64,000 bases of DNA from Clavaria fumosa (taxonomy: Eukaryota > Basidiomycota > Agaricomycetes > Agaricales > Clavariaceae), in assembly GCA_951802425.1 (NCBI GenBank), contig OX637806.1, forward strand, positions 124,001 through 188,000. The letters run 5' to 3'. Both the position numbers and the translations under genes were made by a program. How positions within the stretch are numbered: position 1 is the first letter of the stretch; the number at the start of each line of letters is the position of its first letter. The notes beneath the pieces are model-generated. The model had not been told where the DNA came from, ran no database searches, and saw nothing but the letters and a program-made list of their open reading frames with translations. Below, piece by piece: positions 1-12,451 of the stretch.

Positions 1-59
1 GGTCGGCCACTGTATGTGCTTTTCAATGTACTATATTATATGCTCATGGCTGCTATGTT

Positions 60-1604
60 CATGCAACCAGCTGGAAGAGTCGTTACCAGACGGGCAGTCC
101 TAAAGTGTGGGAGACAATAGTCAGCTTTGCTATCGAGAAATTGATCTGCAGAACCTACCTGCCCCATGAAGTTAAAAATTTCTCAACAGAGGTGCTTTTT
201 GCTATATTGTCGCACCGCCTTGTGTTGGACTTCAACACCCCTGCTTACTCCCCTTTCTGACGGCAAGACGCTGTAGAAGTAGAAAAAGAGATGGTCCAGG
301 TGGAGAAGCATATGCGTGTCTGCTTGGGCGTCAAAAAGGGTTTCGAATCTCTTGTGACTGTAGCAGCCTCAGAACCGATCCTGGCTGAAGCCGCAGCCAC
401 TCTCATGCAGCATAGTCACTTCAGTTCTTGCCGTGCACTGTGCCAGATCTTGCAATGGTCTGGGATGAGCAAGGGGGATCAAGGGGAACTCATTGTCACC
501 AATATCATTGTCGACACAATCGATAGTCTCTCATTCAAACACGGGCGACTCCAGTCGTTCATTGTCAAGACGACATCATTCTTCGAGGCTCTATTTGCCA
601 AAAACCTGTACCAGGAGCATATCAAGAATGCTCTGCCATCGAGGTTGCGAGATTACAGGGATGACAAGAGCTTTGTGGAGACATTCAGAGACTCTCATAT
701 CTACCTCACCCATTTTATCAAGGTTCATGACTTCTTGGTATTGTCCAATGGCTTCATCTTGGCATGTGTTGCCCAGGGAGTAGGAATTATCTGTGTCAAC
801 AACCAAGCCGGCATCGATATCATCCTCCCGATGCTCTACAATGACAAAAGGTTGAAGAGGACGAATATTACTGCCATCCTGATACAGATCAAGAACGATG
901 CTAAATTCTCAGTCACTCCAAAGCCGTACATCTTTTCCGCTATGAGCCCCTTCACTTTGAAGTTTTTCAACAAGTCGGAGCCAAACCCTTGGCTGATAAT
1001 CCGCATGGTATACGCACTTGCGGCTCGCAAATCTGTTGTTTGCGTCATGCAATGTGGCAGACGAACATCTTCATGCAAACGAACATCTTCACAGAAAGCT
1101 CAGAGCACACTTAACCACAACTACACCTCTTTCGACATCTGGTGCAGCCATATGTCGTCTGCTACTTTTAGGGCGATTCGTCCTCAGGATAACAACACAT
1201 ACCAAGAATTGTTACAACAGTCAAAAGAAATCACAGACATGTTTGACCCCGAACAAGATTCCTTGAAGCAAGTCACGATGTCCATGTATCCTTGTGCAAC
1301 TACCAATCCTGCTCATTGGAATTCGTTTTTTGATCTTGGGAGCATTGTGATGGATGCAAGTCTGCTTGAGGTGAAAGGAATGAAGGTCAATTATGCATAC
1401 TGGAATAATTCAATGATGTTACAACTGCATTTTTATAATCTGCCAGTGGTTCAAACCAGTGAATGATCTGTTCAAGAAATTGATTTTGTGCTTGGAAACT
1501 TGTTGCCCAACATCAGCATCCAATCATCCAACTCTGTCTTAGGCACCATGGTAGAGCTGGAATCAGCAGGCTGTCTCACTACCCATTTGCCAGTGTTCCT
1601 TTGA
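60..1604 (+). pseudogene. Decayed gene of an uncharacterised basidiomycete family
   Basis: One reading frame can be followed from about position 60 to a stop at 1602-1604, but it is broken by in-frame TGA at 258-260 and again at 1464-1466. Protein-like sequence continues on both sides of each stop, with no frame change. The longest uninterrupted part is 391 codons from an ATG at 291. The text around residues 1-100 (FESLVTVAASEPILAEAAA) and 160-180 (GIICVNNQAGIDIILP) resembles a family of hypothetical Agaricomycete proteins of unknown function; this is recollection, not a search. No known catalytic motif, signal peptide or membrane segment is visible. A 17-bp near-tandem duplication near 1060-1095 adds a repeated RTSS motif. 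The stops could be hidden short introns, but neither has convincing splice sites, so pseudogene is preferred. The gene probably begins upstream of the window. Confidence 0.55.
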
Positions 1605-2618
1605 CCAATCTAACCACACTAAATGGAACTGAGTGCATACACCCAATTGTGTTGGAATCAATCACTTATGTTGTGTGGTAAGCTCTTTGGGATTCCTCTC
1701 AATGAATGGGCTTCTCAATATCTCCATATACAATGGGGGCATGACTTGCAGTTATATATTCCAGATAGAGCCAGCTATCTAAGATTTCAGAGTGCCAGGT
1801 TGTTTAAAATGGTTTTGTGGGAAGCCTGTGCCATAAAAATGATGAGCAACTTCAGACAAGAATTCTTCAGACAAGAATTCTTCACAAACATTGATATGGA
1901 ACAGCAAATTTAAAAGGACACCATCAATTGCCTGAGACCAAATTTGTTCCCAGACTTTGTTAAGTTCACTGTGGAGGCCTGTTGCAGCCAAGCAATTTTG
2001 GCAGATAGCAGATTCAAGTTGTTTCAATAATGTGGGGGGATTTGGATATGGACAGTATATTCTGATATGAGACTTGGCTGCTCAAGAACTCAGTAGCCCT
2101 GACTTCCTTCTGGTTGGGAAGAAATGTGAGTGAGGGTGTGGTGCAGTTTCAGGAAGTTGTTTGACAAGCCACAGATACATGAGGTTGGTTATAGCTCAAT
2201 ACAAGACTTTGCCTTGCATATCAGGTGGGATCTCAAACTCAGAGCCTTCAGGGGGGACAAGCAAGGCCATGGTGTGCAAGAGAGTATGATCATTAGACAC
2301 CAATCACCTGCTGTTAGGTCACATGCCTCAATGTGTGACTCACCTTCCATATTGGCTTCCAAAACTCACTTAGCATTTTATAGGCAAAGATCAAGTGATT
2401 TCCAGATCCATTCCAATAGGGAAAGGTGTCAAATGACCAGAGAATAGATGTTTCAAAAGCATGACTGAGTTCATGAAACATGACAACAAGGAGTATCAAA
2501 GCAAGCTGAAGGATTCAGTTTATGGTCACCTACAGATACCACCAGTGTGCCCCTCTTTGTGTGCTTCAACTGGTGCAGTCATTGAAACATCTTGTGATTC
2601 TTTATTCTTAGAGCCACT
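1605..2618. other. Stretch with no recognisable gene
   Basis: Only short unrelated open frames occur here. The one visible structure is an 18-bp tandem duplication near 1856-1885 (CAGACAAGAATTCTT twice). I see no conserved motif or transposon end. Confidence 0.5.
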
Positions 2619-2993
2619 TTGTCGCATCCTGCACCCTGTGGACCTAGTGGACTAGTTGCAGCTACTAGCTGTAGATGTAGTGAACTAGTTACAGCTATTA
2701 GTTGTACATGTGGTGAACTAGTTGCAGCTAGTAGGTGTAGGTCTAGTAGACTAGTTGCAGCTAGTAGTTGTGGACCTAGTGGACTAGTTGCAGCTACTAG
2801 CTGTGGGCCTAGTGGACTAGTTGCAGCTACTAGCTGTGGGCCTAGTGGACTAGTTGCAGCTACTAGCTGTAGATGTAGTGAACTAGTTACAGCTACTAGC
2901 TGTGGATTTAGTGGACTAGTTGCAGCTAGTTGCTGTGGGTCTGGTAGACTAGTTACAGCTATTAGCTGTGGATCTAGTCAGTTGATGATGTAG
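2619..2993 (+). repeat. 33-bp minisatellite, about 11 units
   Basis: Eleven tandem units of 33 bp built on CTAGTGGACTAGTTGCAGCT; the last is partial. Because 33 is a multiple of three, the array stays open in one frame and reads as an 11-residue repeat (CGPSGLVAATS and variants such as CRCSELVTATS). Three central units are almost identical and the outer ones diverge, the usual pattern of arrays that expand from the middle. The unit contains overlapping short palindromes (ACTAGT, TAGCTA-like) and could form hairpins. Coding is unlikely, since no start context, flanking exon or conserved domain is attached. Confidence 0.85.
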
Positions 2994-3594
2994 ATTCCTT
3001 GCAATAAACTATTGTAATTACAATAGGTGGCCATTGCGAGAATGACTGAACAAACAATGGCAAACAAAATATGCTAAAAATAAAAACAAAACTCGAAATT
3101 GAGCAGCCCTGTGCCTGGTCCCTCAGGTACAGGTTACCAATCAAGCATAGCTGCTTTTGGTAAGCTGCTATGACTGTGGGAAAATTTTTGCATGGCTTGC
3201 AAAATATGACTTTTTATACACCAAAAGATCAGCAAAAATCAGGAGATTCCAGATCCAGACACCCCACATTTGTATCTGCCTTGGTTCAGTGTCAATTTGC
3301 AAAATACACAGAAAATATTCATTTTTCTTCAGTTCTGCAGTACTCTGGCTTGAAAATGGCACCCCCTATCCAAAAGGCCTAGCCAATTTTGACTGATGCC
3401 CTTTTTATGGGCCCAGCCGATCATCGGCCAAGATATTGCTTTATAGGCTTGGCCAATCAACTTGATATACCAAAATCCTGCCAGGCATACAGGGATCCCA
3501 TGGTAATGATGATACCCTTTCAAAAGGGCTGGCTGACACCCATTTTAGGAACTCATGTAGAGGGCCTGAAGCACCCTATTCAAACATTTCTCTC
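2994..3594. other. Intergenic stretch without recognised features
   Basis: AT-rich at 2994-3110, then unique sequence with short open frames in several phases on both strands. None carries a recognisable domain. The segment ends where the duplicated block beginning ACAAATCAAAAGAAAAACAT starts. Confidence 0.45.
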
Positions 3595-5075
3595 ACAAAT
3601 CAAAAGAAAAACATGTCTGGCATTTACATCAGAGGATGGGTGGCCAAATCCACCTCCAACAAGCCATTCATATCATAATATGTGCTTCATTGCAAAGGGG
3701 GCACTGCAATCTAGGCAAGCCCCACTTCACCAAAGCAAGAGTCCCCAGTCTCAAGTAGATGAGATGAATCATAAGAAACTAGGGTGGGAGGACGCTAACC
3801 ACATGGCAGTCAGCAGTCCATCCCAGAGCCCATACAGCAACCCCAAGGTATGAGCAGCAGATAGCACAAAAAAACTTACAAAGATGGGGTTGGGGGAGGT
3901 TGTCTTGCATAATAGACCACACTCACATCCTTGGCCCATTTGGCCACCCCAGGTGCAGGTATGAATGAGGGTTGGTTGGGGCCAGCCTGCATATAAGCTG
4001 CCACCAAACCAAAAGGCCCATATGGCCACCCTCTTCACATAACATTCTGAAAAGCAACATCAACAAGCACCATACCAGTAAAAAGTGTGAATAGTAATAA
4101 AACCCACATACCTCTGCAGGTGTCAAGCTCATACAGACACCTGAAGGCAGACAAGAGCAGCATTCCCTGTATGGCACTGCAGTTGCCACACAGAGAATGC
4201 TGCCCTTGTCTGCCACAAACCATAAGGTGGACATGGCAGCACAGGAAGGGCAGCGGGCAGGTGGGGCAGCAGGGCAGCAGGCAGGGCAGCGGGCAGGCAG
4301 GCAAGGCAGCGGGCGGGCAGGGCAGCGGGTGGGAAGGCAGGGCAGCGGGTGGGCAGGCGAGGCAGCGGGTGGGCAGGCGGGGCAGCGGGCAGGTGGGGCG
4401 GGGCAGCGGGTGGGAAGGCGGGGCAGCCGGTGGGCAGGCAGGCAGGGCGGGGCAGCGGGTGGGAAGGTGGGGCAGCTGGTGGGCAGGCGGGGCGGGGCAG
4501 CTGGTGGGCAGGCGGGGCGGGGCAGCTGGTGGGCAGGCGGGGTAGCGGGCAGGCGGGGCAGGGCAGTGGGTGGGAAGGCAGGGCAGCCGGTGGGCAGGCA
4601 GGGCAGCGGGCAGGTGGGGCGGGGCAGCGGGTGGGAAGGCGGGGCAGCTGGTGGGCAGGCGGGGCAGCGGGCAGGCAGGGCGGGGCAGCTGGTGGGCAGG
4701 CGGGGCAGGGCAGTGGGTGGGAAGGTGGGGCAGCCGGTGGGCAGGCAGGGCGGTGGGGCTGCGAGGCAGCGGGTGGGCAGACGGGGCAGCGGGCAGGCAG
4801 GCGAGGCAGCGGGTGGGCAGGGTGGGGCAGGCGGGGCTGAGAGGCACCGGAGTGGGGCGTCAGGGCAGCAGGGTGGCGGGCAGCGGGGCAGCAGAGCAGG
4901 GGCAGCTTGGCAGGAGGGGAGAGCAGGATGCCAGGAAAGCAGGGTGGTGGGGCAACGGGGTGGCAGGCAACAGGGGCAGTGGGGCAGCAGAGGACGTTGT
5001 ATGCACTGTGTTTGTTTGGTGCTCACCATATAAAGTGTTTCAACATTTGGCTCTATTTGTTCATGTGACTCAGCC
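3595..5075. repeat. Segmental duplication, copy 1
   Basis: From ACAAATCAAAAGAAAAACAT at 3595 to TCATGTGACTCAGCCC near 5075 this block matches 15881-17247 in the same orientation. The flanks of about 640 bp on the left and about 250 bp on the right are nearly identical; the centre is a G-rich minisatellite whose length and unit order differ between copies. Copy 2 has a small insertion (TTGATATGTC) near its right end. I see no terminal inverted repeats, LTR ends or target duplication, so this may be an old non-autonomous element or a plain segmental duplication. Long open frames on both strands are products of the minisatellite. Confidence 0.85.
4240..4860 (+). repeat. G-rich minisatellite inside duplication copy 1
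   Basis: An irregular array of GGGCAGCGGGTGGGCAGGC-type units of roughly 17-21 bp, strongly G-rich on the plus strand and C-rich on the minus strand. Frequent GGG runs make G-quadruplex formation possible on the plus strand. Reading frames stay open on both strands simply because the units lack A/T-rich stop codons, which explains the misleading 548-codon minus-strand frame ending at 3923. The unit arrangement differs from that in copy 2 (16540-17010), so the arrays evolved separately after duplication. Confidence 0.85.
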
Positions 5076-5500
5076 CTGCTGCTGCCACCCCCCACCCGCC
5101 CTTCTGCTGCTACATGCCACCTGCCCTGCTGCCGCCACCCCCCACCTGCCCTGCTGCCACCACCCACCACTCGCCCTGCTGCTGCCACCTGCCTCTGCCC
5201 TTCTGCTGCCACCTGCCGCCTGCCCTGCTGCTGCCACCCCCCGTCTGCCCTGCTGCCACCACCCACCGCCCGCCCTGCTGCTGCCACCCGCCTCTGCCCT
5301 TCTGCTGCCACCTGCCACCTGCCCTGCTGCCACCACCCGCTGCCTGCCCTGCTGCCGCCACCCACCTCTGCCCTTCTGCTGCCACCTGCCGCCTGCCCTG
5401 CTGCCACCACCCGCCACCCGCCTCTGCCCTTCTGCTGCCACCTGCTGCCCGCCCTTCTGCCGCCACCCGCCACCCGCTCCCCACCCCGCTGCTCCTGCCC
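5076..5500 (+). repeat. C-rich minisatellite
   Basis: Units related to CCCTTCTGCTGCCACCTGCC with period near 25 bp, interspersed with CTGCTGCCACC variants. It belongs to the same sequence family as the arrays at 6780-6845 (reverse complement) and 17590-17923. Strand asymmetry is opposite to that of the neighbouring G-rich array. No coding role is suggested. Confidence 0.8.
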
Positions 5501-6845
5501 TGCCGTTGCTGCCACTCCCTGCCCAGCTGCTACCAATGGCCCCAGTCCCCACCATTGGTCTGTGACCACGGTTGGGGGCTTGGGCCATTGCTACAGGGAG
5601 GGAGGGCGCACCTGGCAGGCAGCCTATCGTGGCCGCCATGCCGCGCTGAAGGGGATGATCGAGGCACAGTTGACTGCATACTACTCAATGGCATGTCTGT
5701 GGGACGATGGGGTGATCAGGCTAACGGACATGTGGGACATGGTGGGTCTGGCGCTCGTGCTGGCTGCTTCGCGTACGGGCGGCGGCGCTGTGGCTGCAGC
5801 TGCCCCCGTCGCACCCATCGCCCCATCAGCCCTGTCAACCCCGTGATGGGGTCCCTGTCGCCATTGTTGTTGTTGCTGCCCCTCCCGCCACCATCATAGT
5901 TGGGCCGCTGCTGAAGAGAGGGAGAGAGGGAGGTGAAAGAGAGAGGGGGGAGGGTGAAAGAAAGAGAAAAAAGAAAGAAGGAGGAACACATGCCAGCAGT
6001 TGTTGTCATCGCCGTCGTTGCCTGGGGGAAGAGCCCTAGCTGCCATTGTTGTTGTCACCTACTGCTGTCGTAGTCGCCATCGCTGTCTGCTGTGGCCATT
6101 ATCCCCATTGTTGTCTGGCACAGGTGTCGTTGATGGGGAGAAGGGGGATGGGAATAATGATGCACCATTGCTGGCACGAGTGTGGCTGGTCCAAGGCAGT
6201 CGTCTAGTCACACATGTAACTGTAAAGCGAGAAACTGATTCAATCATCATCACACTTTTTAGACAGCATTCTACATTGTAAATTTAACATAGGATTGTTG
6301 AGCATGTGGACTCAATCCTTCCCAATTATTTTCAGAATTTATTATACTCAGACTAGGATGCAGGGACAGTTTTTCTGTCAGTAGGACAGATACTGTGGCT
6401 GTGACTTATGGGTCTCAATGAGGTGCAGGTGACAATGGCAATGATGATGACCACTGGTGCATGTTCCTCCCTCTTTTTTTCTTCTCTTTCTTTCACCCTC
6501 CCCCCTCTCTCTCCCCTCCCTCCCTCCCTCTCTTCAGCAGTGGCACAATGATGACAGCGATGGGAGGGGCAAGAACAATGACAACAGCGACAGGGCTGAT
6601 GGGGGCGATGGGGGCGACAGGTGCGACGAGGGCTGCGGCCACGATAGGCTGCCTGCCAGGTGTGCCCTCCCTCCCTGTGGCAATGGCCCAAGCCTCCAAC
6701 CGTGGTCACAGACCAATGTGGGGGCTGGGGCCATTGGTAGCAGCTGGGCAGGGAGTGGCAGCAACGGCAGGGCAGGAGCAGCGGGGTGGGGAGTGGGCGG
6801 CAGGTGGCGGCAGAAGGGCAGGTGGCAGGTGGCAGCAGAAGGGCG
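5500..6845. repeat. Imperfect inverted repeat flanking a 400-bp spacer
   Basis: The block around 5500-5630 (CCACTCCCTGCCCAGCTGCT followed by a phrase ending GGGGGCTTGGGCCATTG) reappears in reverse complement at about 6650-6780. A purine tract with GGGAGAGAGGGAGG-like runs at 5915-5985 reappears as a pyrimidine tract at 6465-6540. The arms are therefore each several hundred bp, diverged, around a spacer of roughly 6010-6430. The outer right arm runs into copia A at 6846. A foldback element or an inverted duplication are both possible; terminal duplications were not found. A short frame at 5562-5846 in the left arm looks partly protein-like but has no recognisable domain. Confidence 0.6.
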
Positions 6846-7153
6846 TGTCAAGCAGACCTGAATAGATGGGAGGACAGGGCTCCTAGAGCCTCACTGGAAT
6901 CTAGAGTCCAGTATAAGTCACTGTATTAGTAAAAGTACATAGGTAAATGAAGTACATGAGGGGATACTCACCTAGAGTCCAGTATAAGTCACTGAGGGAC
7001 TGAAACTGGACTCTGTGGCGAAGTATCTATGCTTACATAAGCAACAACAGTTACATAATGCCTCAGGATGAAAGGAAAGAGTCCTGGGCAACAATTACAC
7101 AACTTAGGAAGGTGAAACTAATGTGAAGGAAGGATGGGCTATCACACTTAACA
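6846..7153 (-). repeat. 3' LTR of copia A
   Basis: The 308-bp LTR is bounded by TGTCAAG and CTTAACA as read on the plus strand. It differs by only one base from the 5' LTR of element B at 17924-18231, fewer differences than from its own partner at 12452-12759. Internal to it lies the purine-rich tract GGGGGAGTG typical of second-strand priming. Confidence 0.95.
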
Positions 7154-7166
7154 CTCCCCCTTGATC

Positions 7167-10100
7167 TCACATCTCTTCCTGAAGTCCCATGAGGTGCCGA
7201 CACACTTCAACCTGTGTCCTAGGCAGTCCTTTAGTCAAAATATCTGCAGGCATCTCTGCAGTAGGTATGTATGAGAGTGAAATCAATCCAGCCTCCACTT
7301 TCTCCCTGAGCCAATAAAATCTCAAATCCAGGTGCTTCATGCGACCATGGTGCTCAGGGTTCTTTGCAACATTCATGGCAGATTGGTTGTCAACTCTCAA
7401 CTTGGATGGCAAACTGGGTTTATACCCAAATTCACTAAGAATATTGTGCATCCATAACATCTCCTTTCCAGCTTCAACTGCAGCAATATACTCAGCTTCT
7501 GTGGTGGACAAGGCCACAATTGGCTGTAATTTGCTCCTCCAGCTGACAGCACCTGTCCCAACTTTAATCAAGTACCCACTGGTAGACTTGCCAGACTGCT
7601 TGCATCCTCCAAAGTCAGCATCAGAAAATGATGTGAACAGTTCACCAGAGGATGAAGGTCCATAAGTCAACTTCACATCCACAGTCCCCTTTATGTATCT
7701 CATCAGATGTTTAACTGCTTTCCAGTGTGCAAGACCAGGATTAGATGAAAATCTTGCAAGGACACCACATGCATATGCAATGTCTGGTCTGGTGGACACA
7801 GCCAAGTACATCAAAGCACCAACTGCATTCAGATATGGGATTTCCTTCGTGGCAGCTATCTCCTCAGGTGTACTGGCACCCATGTCCTTTTCCAATCGCA
7901 ATCCAGGGTCAATGGGTGTGGAAACAGGACAACAGTCAGACATCTTGAATCTTTCCAACACATCTAGGATGTACTGCTTTTGGGACAGTGAAATTGAGTG
8001 ATTTGCATAATCTCTCTTAATTTCTATCCCCAACAGATAAGTGGTGGGACCCAAATTCCTCAGATCAAATTGTTTCCCCAACTCCTGAATGCATGAATTG
8101 ATGGATGAGTGAGATTTTGATGCAAATGTAATGTCATCCACCCAGACAGGCACAAAAATGTGAACATCATCCTTCACAAAGACATAGATGCCATGGTCTG
8201 ACTCTGATCTCTTAAATCCCATCTTTGAGAATACAGCATGAAGAGTCTTATTCCAGACTCTTGAAGCTTGCTTCAGGCCATAGAGTGTTAATAGAATCTG
8301 GTTGTCGGTGTGCTGATCGGTGAGGATCCTATCGAAGGACGACGACGGTGACGATGAGAGAAGTCGAGTCGGTAGCGGTAGTGGTAGTCCGGGGCACAAA
8401 ACTGGATAACCAGATGGGTATCTACTACATCTGGTGAGCTACTTATATACTACTGTGGTCATGTGATAGCTAATAATAACTACCAATGGCGTTAGTACCT
8501 CAAAGTAATCACATGACTGTATTACTAAGGGGCCCGGACTGATGACTAAAGAGAATTGACTAAACGCTTATCTGATCGATGGGTGAGATAACCCAATTCC
8601 CACATAGAGGGAGCGATGCAGTTTGCACACATAGCCAGATTGAACAAATCCCTGTGGTTGCTCCATATAGATTTCCTCATCCAACTTTCCATTCACAAAA
8701 GCATGAGAAATGTCCACAGTGTGCAAGTGCATATCCTCAATTGCTGCCAGTGCCAAGATGAGTCTGATAGCAGGAGCACGACTGGTAGGAGCAAAGACTT
8801 CAGTGTAATCCAGTCCAGGTCGCTGGCTAAATCCCTTGGCCACAAAACAAGCCTTATATCTTTCAATGCTTCCATCTGCCTTCCTCTTTACCTTAAACAC
8901 CCATCCAGATCCAATGGCCTTCCTTCCAGGAGGCAACTTCACCAATTCCCAAGTACCATTCTCTAAATGCATTTGGTACTCTTCCTCACATGCCTTCTGC
9001 CAAAGATGAGCATCAGGACATTTCATTGCCTGTGCATAGTTGTGTGGGTCTGCTCCAGAAGCAAGACCAGCAAATTCAACCACCTCCTCATCATCATCAT
9101 TCCCCCTTAAGTTCATCTCATCTCCTGAAAGTGAAATCTCCTCAGTCATGGGTTCAGGTGAAGGTCTAACTTTCCACCATTCACCTGGAGGTCTCCTGAG
9201 ACGAGGCTCTCTTCTCAGAGCAAGTGGTGGACTGGGAGGGTGAACCTCAGGAGCTGGAGAGTCTTCTCTCATCTCATGGGTTGCCATAGGATTGGCTTGT
9301 GCATCCAAATCAGGCTCATCCATTACTTGGATATAGTCAGAGACTGGCTTGGGGACTGGAGGTTTGGTTACCCTTGGCAAACTGTCCTGCTGGTGATGTC
9401 TCTTGTGAGGGAAGTGATGTTCATCAAACTCAGCCCTCTCACTGATCACTGTTTTCTTGGTGGTAGGGTTATAAAACTTCCAACCCTTGTACCCCTCTGG
9501 ATAACCAATGAAGATGCACTTCTCCATGTGTGAACCAAGAAGTGGCCTCTTGTCCTTCTGTACGTGCACATATGCCTGGCAACCCCAAACTCTCAAATGG
9601 GACACATCTGGTTTCTTCTTGTGCCAAACAGTGTATGGAGTTGTACCATTCAGAGTTGAAGTGGCACATCTATTTCTCACATGCACAAAGGCTGCAAGTG
9701 CCTCTCCCCAGAATTGCACAGGTAATCCAGACTCCTGCAGAAGGGTGGTTATTCCATCCTGTATGGTGCGGTTGGCTCGCTCTGCTACTCCATTCTGCTG
9801 AGGACGATTCCTGGTTGTGTGCTGTCTCTGCACACCTTCAGCCAAAGTGTCATGTAAGAATGCATTGGACATGTACTCCCCCCCTTTGTCATCTCTAATG
9901 GTCTTAACCTTACATCCCAAATATCTCTCTGCATAAGCCTGAAATTGCTTGTATGCAGTAAACACCTCACTCTTTGCTTTTAGTAAATACACCACCCAGA
10001 ACCTTGAAGCATCATCAATAAAGGTCACCCAATAACGATATCCAGAGTGTGTCCTAACACTCAATGGACCATGAACATCAGAATGCACTAGTTCCAACAG

Positions 10101-11594
10101 TTCAGTTGCTCTGTGCTGAGACAAAGGGAATGGATTGGCATGCATCTTTCCAGCTAGGCATGGCTCACAAAAGCCAGTTGGCAAAGACTTGGACTGTAGC
10201 TTAAGTCCAGTCACCAAAGAATCCCTGGCCATTCTTAACACTCCATCCATATGTTGATGGGCCAAACGACGGTGCCACAAAGCATAATCCATAGGAGAGG
10301 TTGCTGACAAGTGGGCTTGCTCTCTCACTGCCTCTGTTCTGCCATTCAGAGAGGCATTGTTGTTAAGATGAATAGAAGCAGTAAACTTGATTTGGCCATT
10401 TTGTCCAAAGTATAGGAACAAAGAATCAATGGACACAACATAGTGGCAGTGGCGGGTGAGGTATAGGATGGACAGGAGGCTGCTATCAAGGTCTGGAACA
10501 TGCAGGACACGAGTAAATGTCACCATCTTCGCATCCTTACCTCCCACATCAGGTATAAAGTGCACCACACCTACTCCCTTTGAATAGATCACATTTCCAT
10601 CAGCCAAACGAATAGGAACACAATAGGGCGAATATTCATGGATAAAATTCCTGTTTGGAGTCATGTGAGCTGAAGCACCTGAGTCTGCAGTCCATTCCAT
10701 GTCAGTCTTTGCCAAACATTCAAGGGAGCGAAGACTTGCATTCCCTGCAAACTCCTGAGCTGGAGCAGCTTGCTCTCCAGAATTCCCAGTCTTTCCACTC
10801 ATCCCCTGTCCACTCATACCCTGTCCCTGTGCCTTCAATCTAGCAGCAGCAAAGTGCCTGCACCTGTCCATGGTGTGTCCAACCCTTCCACAGAAATTGC
10901 AGTTATACACAGGACAAGGTCTGGGAGTGTTCTGCTTTGCCTGAAAGGTGGAGGCAGAGGCAGAGGTAGCAAGGGCACGAGCAGGAGAAGCAGGGGAGGC
11001 ATTCTCAGCCTGCTGGCGCTGGATCTCCTCATTTTTGAAAGCCTCCTGGAGGGTCCTCTTATCAATCTTTTCCAGGAGCATGAGGGATGAGCGAAAGGCC
11101 TGGTACTCGGCTGGAAGGGCACGAATCATTGCCATGGCCTGCAATTCATCATCCAACTCTGCCACAGTAAAGCTGTCAGGCCTCAAAGAGCGAATGGCCT
11201 GCATGGCAGTCTCAATCCTTCCCATCAGCCCAGTCAATGTCTCCTCCTTCTCCTTTGTGATGGAGAAGAGCTCAGCATAGGCATTGAAGCGAAGTGCTGG
11301 CTTCTTGGAGACATGGGCAGCACCCAACCTATCCCAAATCTCCTTGGGATCATCCTCAAACCCCTCAAAATGTGCCATTTGGCTCATCTCAACCCTCATC
11401 TTTAACCACCCAGCAGCCTTTTCAAAGTCCTGCAAGAACTTGTCCAAGTCTCCAGACTCTGGACTAGGCCTAGTTCTCTCTCCAGTAACCACTCTCCACA
11501 CTCCAAGAGCCTGGAGGGAAGACTTCATATTAGTCTTCCACTCCTTATAATTGCTGTCAGACAGCTTGGGAAAATCTGGGATAGAACCAGACAT
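7167..11594 (-). pseudogene. Copia A gag-pol, split by an LTR insertion
   Basis: The frame starts at an ATG at 11594 and codes in order for Gag, a CCHC knuckle, aspartic protease (DSGA), integrase (HHCC zinc region and DDE core), reverse transcriptase and RNase H, the copia order. It is open except for the solo LTR at 8286-8604, which falls inside the reverse transcriptase just before the conserved GLKQ motif and introduces a stop. Removing LTR plus one TAGAG copy gives 4,104 bp, the exact length of the intact gene of element B, so there are no other indels. The downstream piece keeps RT palm and RNase H motifs but would need its own start. Confidence 0.93.
8286..8604 (-). mobile_element. Solo LTR in copia A
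   Basis: A 319-bp LTR of the family that flanks the miniature element at 25117-26497, in reverse orientation. It is framed by the 5-bp duplication TAGAG (8281-8285 and 8605-8609). The uninterrupted target is preserved in the copia fragment at 14745-14760, which confirms the insertion. The LTR contains a TATA-like TATATAAGTA tract. Insertion postdates copia A. Confidence 0.95.
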
Positions 11595-12451
11595 CTCTCC
11601 AACAAAGTACTAAAAATGCGAAATAGAGGGGTGACAGAAATCGCAATAACGAGTGAAGGGGCTGTGCGATTTTGCGCGAACTCCGTGGGCTGGTGGGACT
11701 ATAGGACCTCTATTGATGGGCCAAAGTGCTTGGTGATAGCTGTGGCCCTGAGTGAGATATGATGAAAATTCGAAATGGGTGGAGTCGAATGGCAACGACG
11801 AAAATGGCGATTGCGAGGGAACGACTGATGCGATTTACTGCGAACTTGGGGAGCTGATGGGCGTCGATGGGTAGTATGGGCACCCTAAGTGGCAAATGGG
11901 TACGATAAGACGCTGTTGAGATATAATGAATTTTGTCACAGGGAGGTGTCTGTGAGGCAAAATGCGAAATGGCGATTGCGGGCGAACGGCTGGAGCGAAT
12001 CGTCTGAAACGTGGCGCCCCAGTAGAAGAGCTAGGGTAGACCTGGACCTCAGAAGATGGACAGTATCCGAGCAACAGTTACTGAGATATTGGCAAAGTTG
12101 TGATAGGGTCCCAGAAGCGAAATAGGCAGGGGGCGAGATCTCGGGAACGAGTAGGCGGATCGGTCTGAAACCTGGTTTAGCGATGGATGAGGTCGAGTCG
12201 AGTTGTCTGACGAAATTTGGGACAGATCCGTCCACAGGATATGGAGATATGAGATGTGGTGCAAATAGGAGGTGAATGTTTCAGATGAAGTCAGGCGCAC
12301 TGCGAGCCAATCCACGAAGCTAGCGGCCTGAGACTCCGGATCCTGGAGTAACTGAAGGCGTAGAATCCGATGGACAAAACCGCGAAGCAATCCGAGCAGT
12401 AGTTCTTGAGATATCGACAATTTATGCGCTCAGAGGCCGGGTCTCATAATC

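Noticed and set aside
2619..2993. CRISPR-like array
   Set aside because: Units are contiguous with no unique spacers, and the genome is clearly eukaryotic.
3595..5075. LTR pair formed with 15881-17247 around the copia cluster
   Set aside because: The two copies are direct repeats, but they lack TG...CA ends, primer site, purine tract and target duplication, and the interval between them is a mixture of unrelated elements.
3923..5569. 548-codon minus-strand open frame, proline/cysteine-rich
   Set aside because: It runs through two minisatellites; composition follows the repeat units and all neighbouring frames are open too.
8286..8399. Solo LTR supplying a start codon for the downstream RT-RNase H piece
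   Set aside because: The apparent start is TTG, not ATG, and the same short frame occurs in all LTR copies; no evidence of use.
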